Part shown: positions 23,279-34,699 of the stretch, in pieces
Layout of the letters: every line of letters starts with the position of its first letter
Numbering within the stretch: the first letter of the stretch is position 1
Assembly (NCBI GenBank): GCA_963576475.1
Contig: OY754990.1
Location: 6,229,756-6,293,755 of the forward strand
Direction of reading: 5' to 3'
Length of the DNA stretch: 64,000 nt
Origin: Molanna angustata
Lineage: Eukaryota; Arthropoda; Insecta; Trichoptera; Molannidae
Program-made: the position numbers and the translations under genes
The notes under the pieces: model-generated
The model's database searches: none
Told to the model about the DNA's origin: nothing
The model's input: the letters and a program-made list of their open reading frames with translations, nothing else

Positions 23279-26148
23279 TGTGATGGGCTCCACCCTAACC
23301 TGAACTAAATATCGTCCTAAACTATTTTTCTGTGGATCCATAACCTCCTAAACTAGCTAGCTAAACTACCTATTAAAATCTAACGTCTATTTCCTAGTAC
23401 TATAGCTAATTTCCCTAACTAGTTTATCCTCTACCTGTAAGGTAAATCTAGAATTTATTACATCTATTTGAATATTCTTTATTGAATGATTCTATCATGA
23501 AAGAACATCGTATTCTTCTATCTTATTTCGCTAATTTTATATGTTTTTCAACGGATTTTGGCCAATGATCGTCCAGTAATTATTGTTATTATTCACGTTA
23601 AAAAGGACCCTCTACGTTGTGTTTTATTTACGAGTTATAAACAGACGAATATTTATAATAAAATTTATCCTATATTATATTAATAATTAATAAATTAACA
23701 GACTCCACGACTGTTGAAAGATAGTTAATATTTACATACAAAATTATAACTACAGGATTATTAAATTCGTATAATGTAATGATAAAACTTCGATTCTCAA
23801 CCCAAATTATGTAACTTAATTGTTACTCAATTTGATCGATATAAGTATATTAATATACCTACAGAATAAATAGGATGACGAAAAATTATCTTAAAACAAA
23901 TTCATATGATTCTCATAAAAAACATAAATAAAATTCAATAGAAAACACGATATATGCTTATTAACGCTTTTTCACACTCATGGAGGTTAGTAAATAACGA
24001 AATTCAGTTTTCCTACCTTTTCGTATATCCTGCTGTAATGAAAACACATCAAAACAATACCAAAATACATTATATAACAAAAGGCAATATTTATATGCAA
24101 TCGACGATCTTTCCATGAGTGTGACGTAAATAGTTTTATATCAAATTTTGTTAGATGTCCAATATATCTTTATAATGTTAGTTTTCAGGACACGAATTTT
24201 CCTTCTACAGTAACAGATTGAAACATGAATATTTTGATTACTTTAGATAAAATGGTTATTTCAAGACACATAGGGTGATACTTTGATTTCCGTTAGCGAT
24301 GTTTAAGTGACATTTTAGGGATTCTACAAAATGGGCTAGTAAAGTTTTGTGTTTTTCACTCGATTTTCATACTTCATCTGACATTTTAAGGTTGGGGAAA
24401 TTCAGATTTTCAAGAAGATCATGCTAATTTTTCATGCTTCATGCAGTTTGAAACGAGCACCTATACCCGCTCGTTTCCATCCTGGTCAACCATTTCAAAT
24501 TACTTCCAGGTCCGAGTGCATTAACAAGGATTAATTAGACTACCTGTGACATCATGCATTACTATATATTGATATAAATGTATATATCTCCAACATACTT
24601 CAGCTGCGATAGGGACATTTCGACCCATGAAATATCGATAACCTCACAACTCTAGTGTTCATTTATTCATTTATTTATCTATATGACAAATAAACAAATA
24701 AATAAACGATATATGAAGTAATTCGAAGAAAGGAACCAATGGTCAGTTGGTTATGTCTTTTGAGACATCAAAGGTAGAAGGACTTGGTAAATTAGATTAG
24801 TATTATATTAGATTAGTGAAGTATTTTACCACGATAGTCGATAAATAAAATACTGGTATTAAGGACAGGAAATAATACTTATTAATTTTCTACGAGATAG
24901 GATAACTTATCAATTTAACATGCATTTATAGGAAAGGAGTTATTGAGTTTTGTTAGTATTATAATGCTATTAGTAATTTAAATAAAGAAATAATTTATGA
25001 ATCACTAAATTCTACATGCACGCAATTTTTATGGAATTAGGATTATACAAGTTTACTTCATTTCACTCTGTCAGTTATAAAAACACAATACTTCAAATAT
25101 AAAATTAATAAAATATAGAAAAATTTCAAATAGATTATAAGGTTTAAAATAAGATTATGTTTATTCAAATTGTACTTGAAAGAAAATTCAAAATAGTTTA
25201 AAAATGATTATATTTTCCAATTTATATTAAATTTTTCATGTATTCTCATCTTATTACGTCAAAAGAAAATAATTAAATTGTTAGTAAATAATAAAAAAAA
25301 AGACTCATCGATCTCCTGCGCAGCTCCGGTAGTATAGCGCCTTCCAAAATATCACTATTTCGTTTAAATATTTATCGACCGAAATTTTGTAATTTTTAAG
25401 ATATAGAAAAATAAATGAGAAAGAAATAAATATGATTTTAGAGTCCAATGATGATCATCCTCGTTCCACAAATAAACACTGATTATTAAATGAGAATTAA
25501 TTTAATTTATTTTTAAACGAGCTAATTATTAATGAATACTATATTACTGGATTCAAAACAAAGGCCAAAAAATGAATTCCAGGAGCTTCGCACGTACCCC
25601 CGTCATTCACCAAGATCTGCCAGTAAGTGTCCCCGCCACCCACTAATCAACATACTTAAAGACAAATTTCTCTCCCCTCCGATTCCAGATAGGTACACTA
25701 ATACAATTCCTACATGTACCTTGGACTTGCATCAACAAACTTAACGAATAGTTCAAAGCTACCAACAATGACACCAAAATATATTCCATATTAGTTTAGT
25801 AAGTAGATATTATAATATTCTTCACCGACTTCAACAAAGAACTCCCATAAAGTGTACAATTCCAATTTAATATTATCAAATACCTATATTTATCATACTT
25901 TAATAATAATAATATATATACACATATGTGCATATTAAAATTATAAAGTCATCACATTCCTCCCCTTGGAAGGCGATTTTCAAATCAAATAACTATCCCA
26001 TTGTATTTTATAATCGTCTTACATAACGAAATAGAAATTTTAATCAGAAAAATGATGAAGAAGACGACTCGAATACCTCAAACAATAATAGACTATATGC
26101 ACCATATAAGAAAACAAATAATTAATCGAATCAAATAAAGTCATCACA
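23279..26148 (-). repeat. 5' LTR of the LARD element
   Basis: 2,870 bp, apparently identical to the 3' LTR. In minus orientation it would contain the promoter and R region. I do not assign a TATA box because the sequence is AT-rich throughout. Confidence 0.85.
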
Positions 26149-26154
26149 TTATAC

Positions 26155-26450
26155 ATGAAGAGAAAACTGTGTTCCTTGATGAAAACATTTTTTTTATTTT
26201 ATTTAGTTCTGGGAACAGACAGTTATATACAGCTTGTTTTTATAAATACGCCGTACATTGCACATATTACACAGCACACACACAGATACATTGTGATGAA
26301 ACTTTCAGAATACAATCTCAGCATGATACTAGTTGATAATCTACAATAAAAAAATAACCTTTAAAATTGCGAATTCGTAACTCTCCACTATATCCCCTTG
26401 GGGTACTGAGGAGTGAAAATATATCACAATGTATCTGTGTGTGCTATATA
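26155..26450 (+). repeat. Intronic repeat family F, partial copy
   Basis: Contains the family core gatgaaactttcagaataca, atgatactagttgataatct and ccactatatccccttggg. The same core recurs near 29890, 33370, 46160, 48155 and 48890, and inverted at 33500-33650. An inverted piece of the same family follows at about 26425-26465. Noncoding; class unknown. Confidence 0.65.
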
Positions 26451-26602
26451 ATATGTGCTATGTAGGTACGTATTTATTCTACTTCATCAATTATATACTA
26501 TAAAAATATTCATTCGATTCTCTTCAAATTTTGCAAATCTGTATATCAAATACCTACTCGCTTAGAGACCATTAGATTTTTAAAGATATCAGCCCCCCTA
26601 GA

Positions 26603-26746
26603 AAAGGTGTCATTTAGCTCAAAAAAAGAAACAAGAAAAGTTAACTCAATATATGGAAGTGACAGTTGTCACGTGACTGGCAACTGTCACTTCCATACAT
26701 TGATTTATCTTTTCTTATTTATTTTCTTGAGCTAAATGACACCTTG
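26603..26746. repeat. Strong hairpin, copy 1
   Basis: Arms 26603-26673 and 26684-26746 are inverted complements. The inner stem ggaagtgacagttg / caactgtcacttcc encloses a 12-nt loop; the outer arms share gtgtcatttagctca. A second copy is at 32890-33000. Confidence 0.75.
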
Positions 26747-26916
26747 TCAACTGTCAAATATTTCAAAGTGACCTCAGGCTCAGGAAAATTAAAATTTGAT
26801 ATTTATATTAACAAATTGGTAAAAAGACACATCACATTCATAAAATGGCATTGAAGAGTTATTATCAAGTTTTCATAATAAAATATTTAAATCAAAAATA
26901 ATTTAACAAACTCATT

Positions 26917-27615
26917 TAAGGGGGGGGACTGCTGCCAACGTACCTATTTTTCAATTTGATATACCATCATTATTTATCGTTTTGAAATCGTTTTGAAAAC
27001 AAATAATTTAGATAGTTTGGGTATTAATTAACAAAAATATATCTTTACTTTTTGATAATGTTCTGTATAAATTCTTGTAGAAATATAATGGCATACCTCG
27101 ATTTTCAACGTCCATCTTATATTTTTAATAAAATATAAGGCGTAGTTCAATATATATTTTTTTAAATTAAAGAAGACAAAAATATCTAAAAAAATATGAT
27201 GTGACGTTGCATTAATTCTTCAGGTTTAGTAAATAAACCTAAAAAACATTCATTTTCCATTCAGCGCCATTGCGAAATAAAAGTTTTTTTGGTTTATTAA
27301 CTTAACCTGATGCATCAATGCAACGTTACATCGTATTTTTCCAGATATTTTGATCTTCTTTAATTTATAAAAAAATATAATGCTCTTCTATACCTTGTAA
27401 TTTTTTTAGAAATTTAAGATAAATGTCAAAAATCGGGGTATGCTTATTATTTTCCTACAAGAATATATACAGAACATAATCAAAAACTTAAGGTATATTT
27501 TTCTTTATTAATATCCAAACTAACTAGGTTATTTGTATCAAAATGATTCGTTTTGTAGTAATGATGCAAATTCAAATTAAAAAAATAGGTACGTTGGCAG
27601 CAGTCACCCTCTTAA
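26917..27615. mobile_element. Foldback MITE flanked by TTAA
   Basis: About 690 bp with long terminal inverted repeats covering almost the whole element. The left end gactgctgccaacgtacc matches the right end ggtacgttggcagcagtc, and the arms meet near 27270-27310. TTAA stands at both borders (26917-26920, 27612-27615), the target site of piggyBac-type transposases. No transposase is encoded. Confidence 0.7.
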
Positions 27616-27870
27616 AATAAAAACACGCTGTACATAGCACATAGCTTTTTTGATGAAAACGGAATTCGTCTAAAAAAGTAATGTATGTAGTATATGTTTG
27701 ACACACCCAGTATATTATTGTCATTATCTGAGTGTCATTCAAATCAATTAATTACTATATTAATTTTATTCCCTCGGCTTATTAAGAAGTATGTGTTACT
27801 CGGCTCAATTGGATTATTAGGTACACTTAGAGCTGTGTATTGAGTATTATTTCAAATAAAGGAAATGACA

Positions 27871-28265
27871 TTAATGCATCAGGTTAAGTTAATAAACAAA
27901 AATACTTTTATTTCACAATGGCGCTGAATGGAAAATAAATGTTTTTTTTGGTTTATTTACTAAACCTGAAGCTTTGATGCAATGTCACATCATATTTTTC
28001 TAATTATTTTTGTCTTCTTTAATTAAAAAAAAAATATGTTGAACTACGCCTTATATTTTATTAAAAATATAAGATAAACGTTGAAAATCGGGGTATGCCA
28101 TTATATTTCTACAAGAATTTATACAGAACATTATCAAAAAGTAAAGATATATTTTTCTTTATTAATACCCAAACTATCTAAATTATTTTTTTCAAAACGA
28201 TTTGATAAGAAATAATGATGATATATCAAATTGAAAAAAAGGTACGTTGGCAGAAGTCGCCTTAA
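27871..28265. mobile_element. Half copy of the TTAA foldback MITE
   Basis: Inverted complement of 26917-27310. It ends in ggtacgttggcagaagtcgc followed by TTAA (28262-28265) and begins near the hairpin centre (gcatcaggttaagttaataa). It is therefore a one-armed copy or a solo arm. Confidence 0.65.
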
Positions 28266-28897
28266 ATGATATTTTATAATAAAGATGATAGTGAAACTCC
28301 TGCTTCGCATTTTATTGTATATCTCTAAAGTTATACCTTTTGCAAATTACCAGGCGTACTGTCATGGCGTGTTTTTACTCCGCGCTAACCCAAGGGTTAG
28401 GTGATATAGTGGGGAGTTATGATTTCGCAATATTTAAGGCGCTGCCCATAACCATTCTACATAAAGGTGGACCACCTTCCATCAGACATGAGGCCAAGGA
28501 GGAAGGAGATATACGTATATTTATTAGTAAAAAAATGCATGCACTAATGTTGACATTATCACTTTTTTTTATTTTATTTAGAGGACAACATACAGCATAT
28601 AATAAATTATATAAAATGAAGATGATTTGATTAATAATAAAGCCAATTACAGGTTGTCGCTGAAGTTATTGTGGTATATTAAGATACATTAGGAATGGTT
28701 ACATATTATGGTGAGATATTGTGTGAATATGTGAAATTGCATATATAAATGTGTGAAGTAGGTATATTAAGTGTCAAATTTGATTATGAGGATGAAATTT
28801 TAAGTTTGATATATTTGTTTAAATGTGGGGGCGCTAAGTAAGAATATGTAGATCTCTTGGAAATGCTTTTAATAATTAAAATTTTCATTTGTTTCAG

Positions 28898-29049
28898 TGA
28901 AGCCACTTTGGGTGAGGATCCAAGGTAACAGAAGACCGTTCTCTGCCAACAAGTCCACTGAGGTCATCTGCCAGACAGTTGGAGCCAGGCCTAAGCCACA
29001 GATCTCTTGGTGGAAGGGATCAACCAAACTCAAGTTCACTAGAGAGTCC
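28898..29049 (+). CDS. side-like: side-like exon a (first half of first visible Ig domain)
   Basis: Acceptor tttgtttcag before 28898 and donor gtaagt after 29049. The first two bases complete a codon from an upstream exon not found here. The product reads KPLWVRIQGNRRPFSANKST then EVICQTVGARPKPQISWWKG: the B-strand cysteine and C-strand tryptophan of an Ig fold. It ends in phase 0. Confidence 0.88.
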
Positions 29050-29254
29050 GTAAGTGATACTTTAATTCAAGCAAATTCGTCACCAGATAATCCTCGACGT
29101 GTGAGACACCAGCTCAGAATAGTATAAAATTTCCCGAGCAACTTGTTTTGTCTCCCCTAAAAATCTCATTTGGACTATTACGAAATTAAAAATAAAAGGA
29201 GTGGGTTGTGGCCAACGATATACTCCACACTATCAAGTCAATCCACAAAGTCAT

Positions 29255-29480
29255 CATCAGCAATGGCGCTACAGCCCGGTGCGAGTCTTGGCCTCCTCAA
29301 GAATCTGCCTCCATCCTGCCCTGTCGACAGCAAGTCTTCTCCGATTTGTCTGTCCGATCGCTCTTATATCGCCCTCGATGTCGTCCAGCCATCTCATCCT
29401 AGGTCTCCCTCTGCTTCTTCTTCCTTCAGGACAGGTGTCCAATAATTTCTTTGGGACCCGACTATCCCCCATTCTTCAAA
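29255..29480 (-). pseudogene. RTE-like RT tail in intron
   Basis: The minus frame 29472-29269 reads SRGRPRMRWLDDIEGDIRAI and then WRQILEEAKTRTGL. This is the G-R-P-x-x-R-W-x-D-D-I tail of RTE-like reverse transcriptases, antisense to the host gene. 5'-truncated. Confidence 0.75.
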
Positions 29481-29525
29481 CGTCCAAGTACCACAATCCA
29501 CAAAGTACCTTTTCAAATTTTGTAA

Positions 29526-30030
29526 AGAAAATATTCAGCATTTTCATGAAATGAGTTTGTTAAATTATTTTTTAATTAAATATTTTATTATGAAAACTTG
29601 ATAATTCTTCAATGCCATTTTATGAAAGTGATGTGCCTCTGTAGCAATTTGAAAATAAAAATAACAAATTTTGAGTTTCCTGAGCTTGGGGTCACTTTGA
29701 AATATTTGACAGTTAAAAAAATGAGAATCACTGATCAGATATTCTTCAAAATCTAATGGGGTCTAAGCGAGTATTAGATATACAAATTTGCAAAATTTGA
29801 AAAGAATCCAATGAATGAACTTTATTATATAATTAATAAATTAGAATAAACATGCCGTACATGGCACATAGTACACACCACACACACAGATACATTGTGA
29901 TGAAACTTTCAGAATACAAGTTGATAATCTGCAATAAAAAAAATAACCTTAGCAAATAAATTAAAAAATAACAAAGTTGCAAATTCATAACTCCCCACTA
30001 TATCCCCATGGGTTAGTGAGGAGTAAATAC
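29526..30030 (+). repeat. Intronic repeat family F, near-full copy
   Basis: Runs from attcagcattttcatgaaat through ggggtctaagcgagtattag and gatgaaactttcagaataca to ccccatgggttagtgagg. It shares the whole order with 45800-46282 and 47773-48278. Confidence 0.7.
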
Positions 30031-30392
30031 AGCCAAGTCGATTTAACCATTCTCATGTGATGAAGTTTCTGTGATATATCTTCGTGTCGACGAAGATTCC
30101 CGAATGCGTAGTCGGATGCATTCATATAATGAATGAACAGCGCGTCATTCTTTTGCCTAGGCCGATCGTGTAAACACCGTACATGGTGTAAATATTGTTG
30201 TATTAATATTGCATGCATTATTTCAACACTGAATTATTTTATATGCTTATTGTATTTGTGTATATTGTAAATATAATTTGTATTTGAAATAAAGTCACTC
30301 TGAATACAATTCTGGACTTGTTACTCACATACACAGTAATTTCCAATGAACAGCATTTCATACTTATTCTTATAAAATAATATATTTTCCAG

Positions 30393-30537
30393 GTGTCTGC
30401 TGATGGAAATGTTACAACTAGTATACTGAGCTTCACCCCGTCCATAGAAGACAATGGAAAGTTCCTCTCTTGTAGAGCTGCTCAACCAAATCTATCAGAG
30501 AGTCTCGTAGAGGATGGATGGAAACTAGAAATATACC
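30393..30537 (+). CDS. side-like: side-like exon b (second half of first visible Ig domain)
   Basis: Acceptor ttttccag, donor gtatgt. The product is [20 protein letters not shown] then [17 protein letters not shown], containing the F-strand cysteine in an x-x-L-S-C-R-A context. It ends in phase 1. Confidence 0.88.
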
Positions 30538-30809
30538 GTATGTAGTGAGATTATTTTATTTATTTCGCTATAACCTTTTTTACATATATTTTTACAAGAC
30601 ACGTTTGTACATAGAATCGACAGTCTCGAGAATAGACACAATAAATGACATGATGCTTCTGTACAACGTTATGAATAACAATATGGAATGCCCCTCAATA
30701 CTCAATAACATCTCATTTACGCACCCACGTGATGGGTTCGAGTTGTTATACGATAACTATAGTTGTATACAAGTGTTGAGTTTCAATCCACGTATTATAT
30801 TGTTTGCAG

Positions 30810-30940
30810 ATGTTCCAATGGTGAAATTAGACCTTGGCTCCAATATGAATGCTGGACGTATCGTTGAAGGGACTGACGTATACTTTGAATGTAACATTAG
30901 AGCGAACCCGTGGGTCTACAAGATTCAGTGGTATCATAGT
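30810..30940 (+). CDS. side-like: side-like exon c (second visible Ig domain, first half)
   Basis: Acceptor tgtttgcag, donor gtaagt. With the split codon it reads HVPMVKLDLGSNMNAGRIVE then GTDVYFECNIRANPWVYKIQ and WYHS. E-C-N-I-x-A-N-P is a hallmark of the Side family. Phase 0 at its end. Confidence 0.9.
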
Positions 30941-31059
30941 GTAAGTATTTATTTCTTTTATTTACTATTCATAATGCAATTATTTACAATTTATTATTGA
31001 ATGAATATTTCCGATACCAATTTTTTTCTTTTTCACATATTTGGAAATTTTATTGCCTA

Positions 31060-31745
31060 GCTAGACATAGGTCCGAATGCAGAGTCCTACCTTAATACTA
31101 AATTCTACATACATACTAACCATGTTTTCATTGCACAGTCGCTCACTTAAGTTAGGAGATCAAGTGACTTCCTAACTGGAGGATGCTACGACGTTTTTGT
31201 ATGAGAATTACATTGCAGAGACATATCTAAATACTTAGCGCATGCGCATCGGCTTAAACTAACATTTGCGAATTGTCAAAAAGTAAGGTTGATAGCGAGG
31301 AACCTTACGAGTAGTTTAATACTAAAATACGAGATTTTTCAGTGGATGATGATTTTATCGGCTTCGTTGAATATGTATTTGGTAATTTTGTCAAATCAAA
31401 TACCAGAGTATTCAGCTATCCATACGAGATGCAGAAAATTCGCTGGAATTTCAGAAAAATCATGACATCGAGCTGTCAATGTGAGCTTGGTTACATATGT
31501 ATGTGTTGTTATGACAATAAAACATTTTAAACGTCTGTCTAAGCCCATAGAAAGCTATCTATCTCTTTTCATCATACACAATAATGTGAAATGCTACACC
31601 ATCGACCTTAAGTTTGGCGTAGTAGGTATTAAGTAAATTAATCTGCAATGCAATTGCTAACTTAAGAATACTAAATACTCCGGTGAGGTTAGGAGTTAGT
31701 ATTAAGGTACCTAGGACTATGCATTCGGGTCATAGTCTGTTCTGA
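31060..31745. mobile_element. MITE with inverted ends of about 45 bp
   Basis: Left end agacataggtccgaatgcag...ccttaatacta is the diverged inverted complement of the right end (ttagtattaaggtac...gcattcgggtcatagtct). The interior is noncoding. No clear target-site duplication was identified. Confidence 0.5.
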
Positions 31746-32549
31746 GGTAGTACTAATTTAGAATTGCTATGGCTACTCTGCGATCATAAGATTTGTTTTC
31801 TTTTTTTCTTCACATATTCCAGTCACTTAGAACATCGACAACTAAGATGAAAAACTCTAAAACCTCTATCTCAAAAAATCTAAGAGTACCGAGACAGATC
31901 TTTCTCTTCCAATCTGCTTCAGCCAACGAGTAACGAGGTCTTTGAAATTTTTCCCGTCATACGATATGTGTTGTTCAATATCCAGCATTATTTTCCCTTG
32001 GTGCCAAAAACTTATATTAACGCTGCGCATGTGTCGTTTTACCGCAGCACTGTTGGGTGGGAAACCCTCGCCATGATTGACGGGCCTCCACGTTTGTGGT
32101 TGGACTTTTAGTGATAGTGGTATGAAATATGCTTGATGGTAGTTCTTGTTTTGTTATTCAGAATGGACCCGGGACGAATCGTTCATAGCATCTTGATTCT
32201 TTCAGAAACAATGGTGACGAATGTAGTATCTGCACGAAAAGTATGCGCAGTCGTTTCTGTGGTCATTGGTGTTGCCATACAACTTACTATTTACAATTTA
32301 CATACAAGGTGATCATAGATTACTACACTGGAATAAGAGAGGATGGAATCTAAATAATTTGCAAAATATATTAGGAGTAAAAAGGCAGACAGCCTATTAA
32401 CCCCTCTACAAAACAAAAAACCCATTATATAATAAAAATATTATATAATGGGTTAAAAATAATGTTAACAAATAATGTTTTTTTTTTTAATAATGTTATT
32501 TTTTTTTAATGTTAACCCAATATTTTCATGTTATACTTTCTTTTTCCAG
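31746..32549. other. Intron, no gene recognised
   Basis: Includes a T-rich tract and a short palindrome, attatataatgggtt-type, at 32425-32455. Otherwise unremarkable intron sequence leading to the acceptor of the next exon. Confidence 0.4.
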
Positions 32550-32709
32550 GGTGAGCTTCTGCAGACCAACCCAGCTGAAGGCATCATCATCTCCAACCAG
32601 AGTCTCGCCTTGCAGTCTCTCAACAGGTCCAGGAGTGGAGTCTACATGTGCAATGCCACTAACGAAGAAGGGGAAGGAAGAAGCAACAAGTTCCTACTGG
32701 ATATCAAAT
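32550..32709 (+). CDS. side-like: side-like exon d (second visible Ig domain, second half)
   Basis: Acceptor ctttttccag, donor gtaata. Product GELLQTNPAEGIIISNQSLA then LQSLNRSRSGVYMCNATNEE, with the G-V-Y-x-C F-strand motif, ending FLLDIK plus one base. The intron that follows is 12.3 kb and contains the Penelope-like array. Confidence 0.88.
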
Positions 32710-32889
32710 GTAATATTTTTATTTTAAAATATGGACGATTTACATCGCAGAAGACGCATGTATGTAAAGCAAGAAATATTTCATCATTAAATAAATTATT
32801 GATTTATTTATGCTAGTGATAGCGCGAGGGTCAAAATACGATCACAATTTATTTTTAAATTTAAAAAAATATTGTATCTGTCCCCCTAG

Positions 32890-33000
32890 ACAATGTGTCA
32901 TTTAGCTCATAAAAGATAACTCAATGTACGGAAGTGACAGTTGTCACATGACTGGCAACTGTCACTTCCATACATTGAGTTATATTTTCTTGTTTCTTGG
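32890..33000. repeat. Strong hairpin, copy 2
   Basis: Same inner stem ggaagtgacagttg / caactgtcacttcc and 12-nt loop (one base changed) as 26603-26746, with a shortened outer stem starting gtgtcatttagctca. Confidence 0.7.
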
Positions 33001-33099
33001 AGGAGGCTGATCTTTGATAAAACAAGTGAGTTCTGTCCAACGCTATACTCATCACTATTAAGTCACTCCACAGTGATTCAAATATGTATGCAATGTGTT

Positions 33100-33650
33100 T
33101 GAGAAGAAAACTTGATAATTCTTCAATGCCATTTTGTGAAAGTGATGTGCCTTTTTATCAATTTCAAAATAAATATATCAAATTTTAAGTTTCTTGAGCT
33201 TGGGGTCACTTTTAAATATTTGACAGTTAAAAAAAATGAAGCACTCATCAGGTATCCTTCAAAATCTAAGTTTAAGCGAGTTTTAGATATACAAATTTGC
33301 AAAACACGCCGTACATAGCAAATAGCACATAGTACACAGCACATAGTACACACACACAGATACATTGTGATGAAACTTTCAGAATACAATCTCAGCATGA
33401 TACTAGTTGATAAACTGCAATAAAAAATAACCTTAAAAAATTGCAAACAAAAGAGTATTGAACCAGTGTATAGGCAAATAATGAAAAATAATATTTTTAC
33501 TCCTCACTAACCCAAGGGGAGTTATGAATTCGCAATTTTTAAGGTTAGGTATTTGTTTATTGCAGATTATCAACTAGTATCATGCTGAGATTGTATTCTG
33601 AAAGTTTCATCTCAATGTATCTGTGTGTGCTGTGTGCTATGTACAGTGGT
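33100..33650. repeat. Family F, inverted pair
   Basis: The direct segment 33100-33445 carries the family order. 33500-33650 is the inverted complement of its last part (tatcaactagtatcatgctg, ctgaaagtttcat). Together they form a head-to-head pair about 50 bp apart. Confidence 0.65.
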
Positions 33651-34360
33651 TATTCCACTGTATCGATTATTGTAGAATATTCTCTTTTTTCCCAGAATAG
33701 AGAATATCTTTTGATGTTTGAGGACTTTTTAAATGATTAACTCTTGTATTAAAGTATTCTGTTTAATACAATACTTCAAGAGTAATACAAGTATAATGTA
33801 AATTGTAGTTAATTGTCTACAAGGTGATGTCTGTTACCAGAATGAGATTTCTTAATATTCAATTAATAAAGAAATGTCTTTATTGTTCCCTTTCGAAAAT
33901 TTAAATCAATAATCATTAATTATGAGTCATTTCTTGGATAGGTAGCAACTTAAATAATATATTTCAATAAATCAGTAATTAATAATAGACATCTGCCCTT
34001 AAATATAAGAACTATTTCTAATACGTTAATACATATCCCCTAGTATGGTTCTAAACCATGCTACTTATTTATTAACAATTTACACAGATGTCTCCTTACT
34101 TGTCAAATTGAAAATAACATAATATATTATAATTATAGACTAAAGTACTTATTCGATTCTTTTCAATTCAATTAAATCCCATGTTTTTTTCATGAATTCT
34201 TTTGCTTGTATGTGACTTAGATCCAGGAGTAAAACTAGGAAATAACTAAACATAAAACTAGGAGTTTCGCCTATGGCTTCTGTCATGACAGATCCATTTC
34301 TACATTGGAGTTTTTGGCGTTTTGTTGCATAGTTCAGCTAAAATACTTACAATACTAATG
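33651..34360. other. Intron, no gene recognised
   Basis: AT-rich. A short inverted repeat gaatattctcttttt / gaatagagaatatc lies near 33675-33712. Nothing coding. Confidence 0.4.
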
Positions 34361-34372
34361 AATATTTTTTTT
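34361..34372 (+). repeat. Target-site duplication, left (PLE array)
   Basis: AATATTTTTTTT here is repeated exactly at 45008-45019, bracketing the whole 34373-45007 insertion. Confidence 0.8.
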
Positions 34373-34409
34373 CGGTTTTATTTTTAAGGAAGTAACTTTG
34401 TGGCGTCAT

Positions 34410-34699
34410 TATAATTTTTATTTTATAATATATATAATAATAACTTGGTATACACCACTTTTGAGCACAAATAACTGTCGACCGGTTTCGAGAACGATGT
34501 TCTCATCTTCAGGATGACTTACGTACTAAATTAAAAATGAAAATATAGACTTAACCTAAACTAAAGATGTGGGAGGAGTCAATTCAAAAGTAGTGGGGCA
34601 AGCGACAACCCGGTGTTTAGGAAACGCAAGATATAAATTATTTATTAATATATTTATTATTTTTTTTTTTTTATTATTATTAATTTAATCTATGTTAAT
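34410..34699 (-). repeat. PLE spacer / pseudo-LTR segment, terminal
   Basis: 290-bp inter-ORF sequence repeated at 37364, 40111 and 42858, and inverted at about 44715-45007. It contains the hammerhead-like motif and a T-rich tract before the ORF stop. Confidence 0.8.
34480..34512 (-). ncRNA. Hammerhead-like motif, spacer copy 1
   Basis: Minus strand: CTGAAGA, then stem II gagaac-atc-gttctc, then GAAA, then the palindromic ACCGGT and C. This is the hammerhead core order (CUGANGA - stem II - GAAA - stem III - UC) with U7 replaced by A. Stem I pairing is weak (tc/ga then mismatches). PLE terminal repeats are known to carry minimal hammerheads that may act as dimers through a short stem III. Confidence 0.5.

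Larger units (their letters stand above)
14120..26148 (-). mobile_element. Non-autonomous LTR retrotransposon (LARD-type), 12.0 kb
   Basis: Two direct repeats of 2,870 bp (14120-16989 and 23279-26148, constant offset 9,159 bp) begin TGTGATG and end CATCACA, the TG...CA form of LTRs. Read on the minus strand, a purine run aggggggagaa lies directly before the 3' LTR (complement of 16990-17000), and a candidate primer-binding site starting TGG lies 5 nt inside the 5' LTR (23260-23273). These fix the orientation as minus. The 6.3-kb interior has no gag, protease, RT or integrase frame; it holds SINEs, an RT relic and short repeats. That fits a large retrotransposon derivative moved by another element's proteins. 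Flanks ctat / ttat agree at 3 of 4 positions, so the target-site duplication is uncertain. Confidence 0.8.

Noticed and set aside
14120..26148. Segmental duplication or assembly duplication as the sole explanation of the 2.87-kb direct repeat
   Set aside because: TG...CA borders, an abutting polypurine tract and a primer-site-like sequence at the correct positions are more than a random duplication would give. It remains the alternative to test.
28340..28630. 96-codon plus frame just upstream of the first side exon, considered as a signal-peptide exon
   Set aside because: Its sequence is an inverted piece of repeat family F (ctaacccaagggttag and ccacta-type words). No signal peptide or donor joins it in phase to exon a.
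30518..31000. 160-codon plus frame covering side exon c and upstream intron
   Set aside because: The upstream part is intron that happens to stay open. The true exon begins at the tgtttgcag acceptor at 30810, where phase and homology match.
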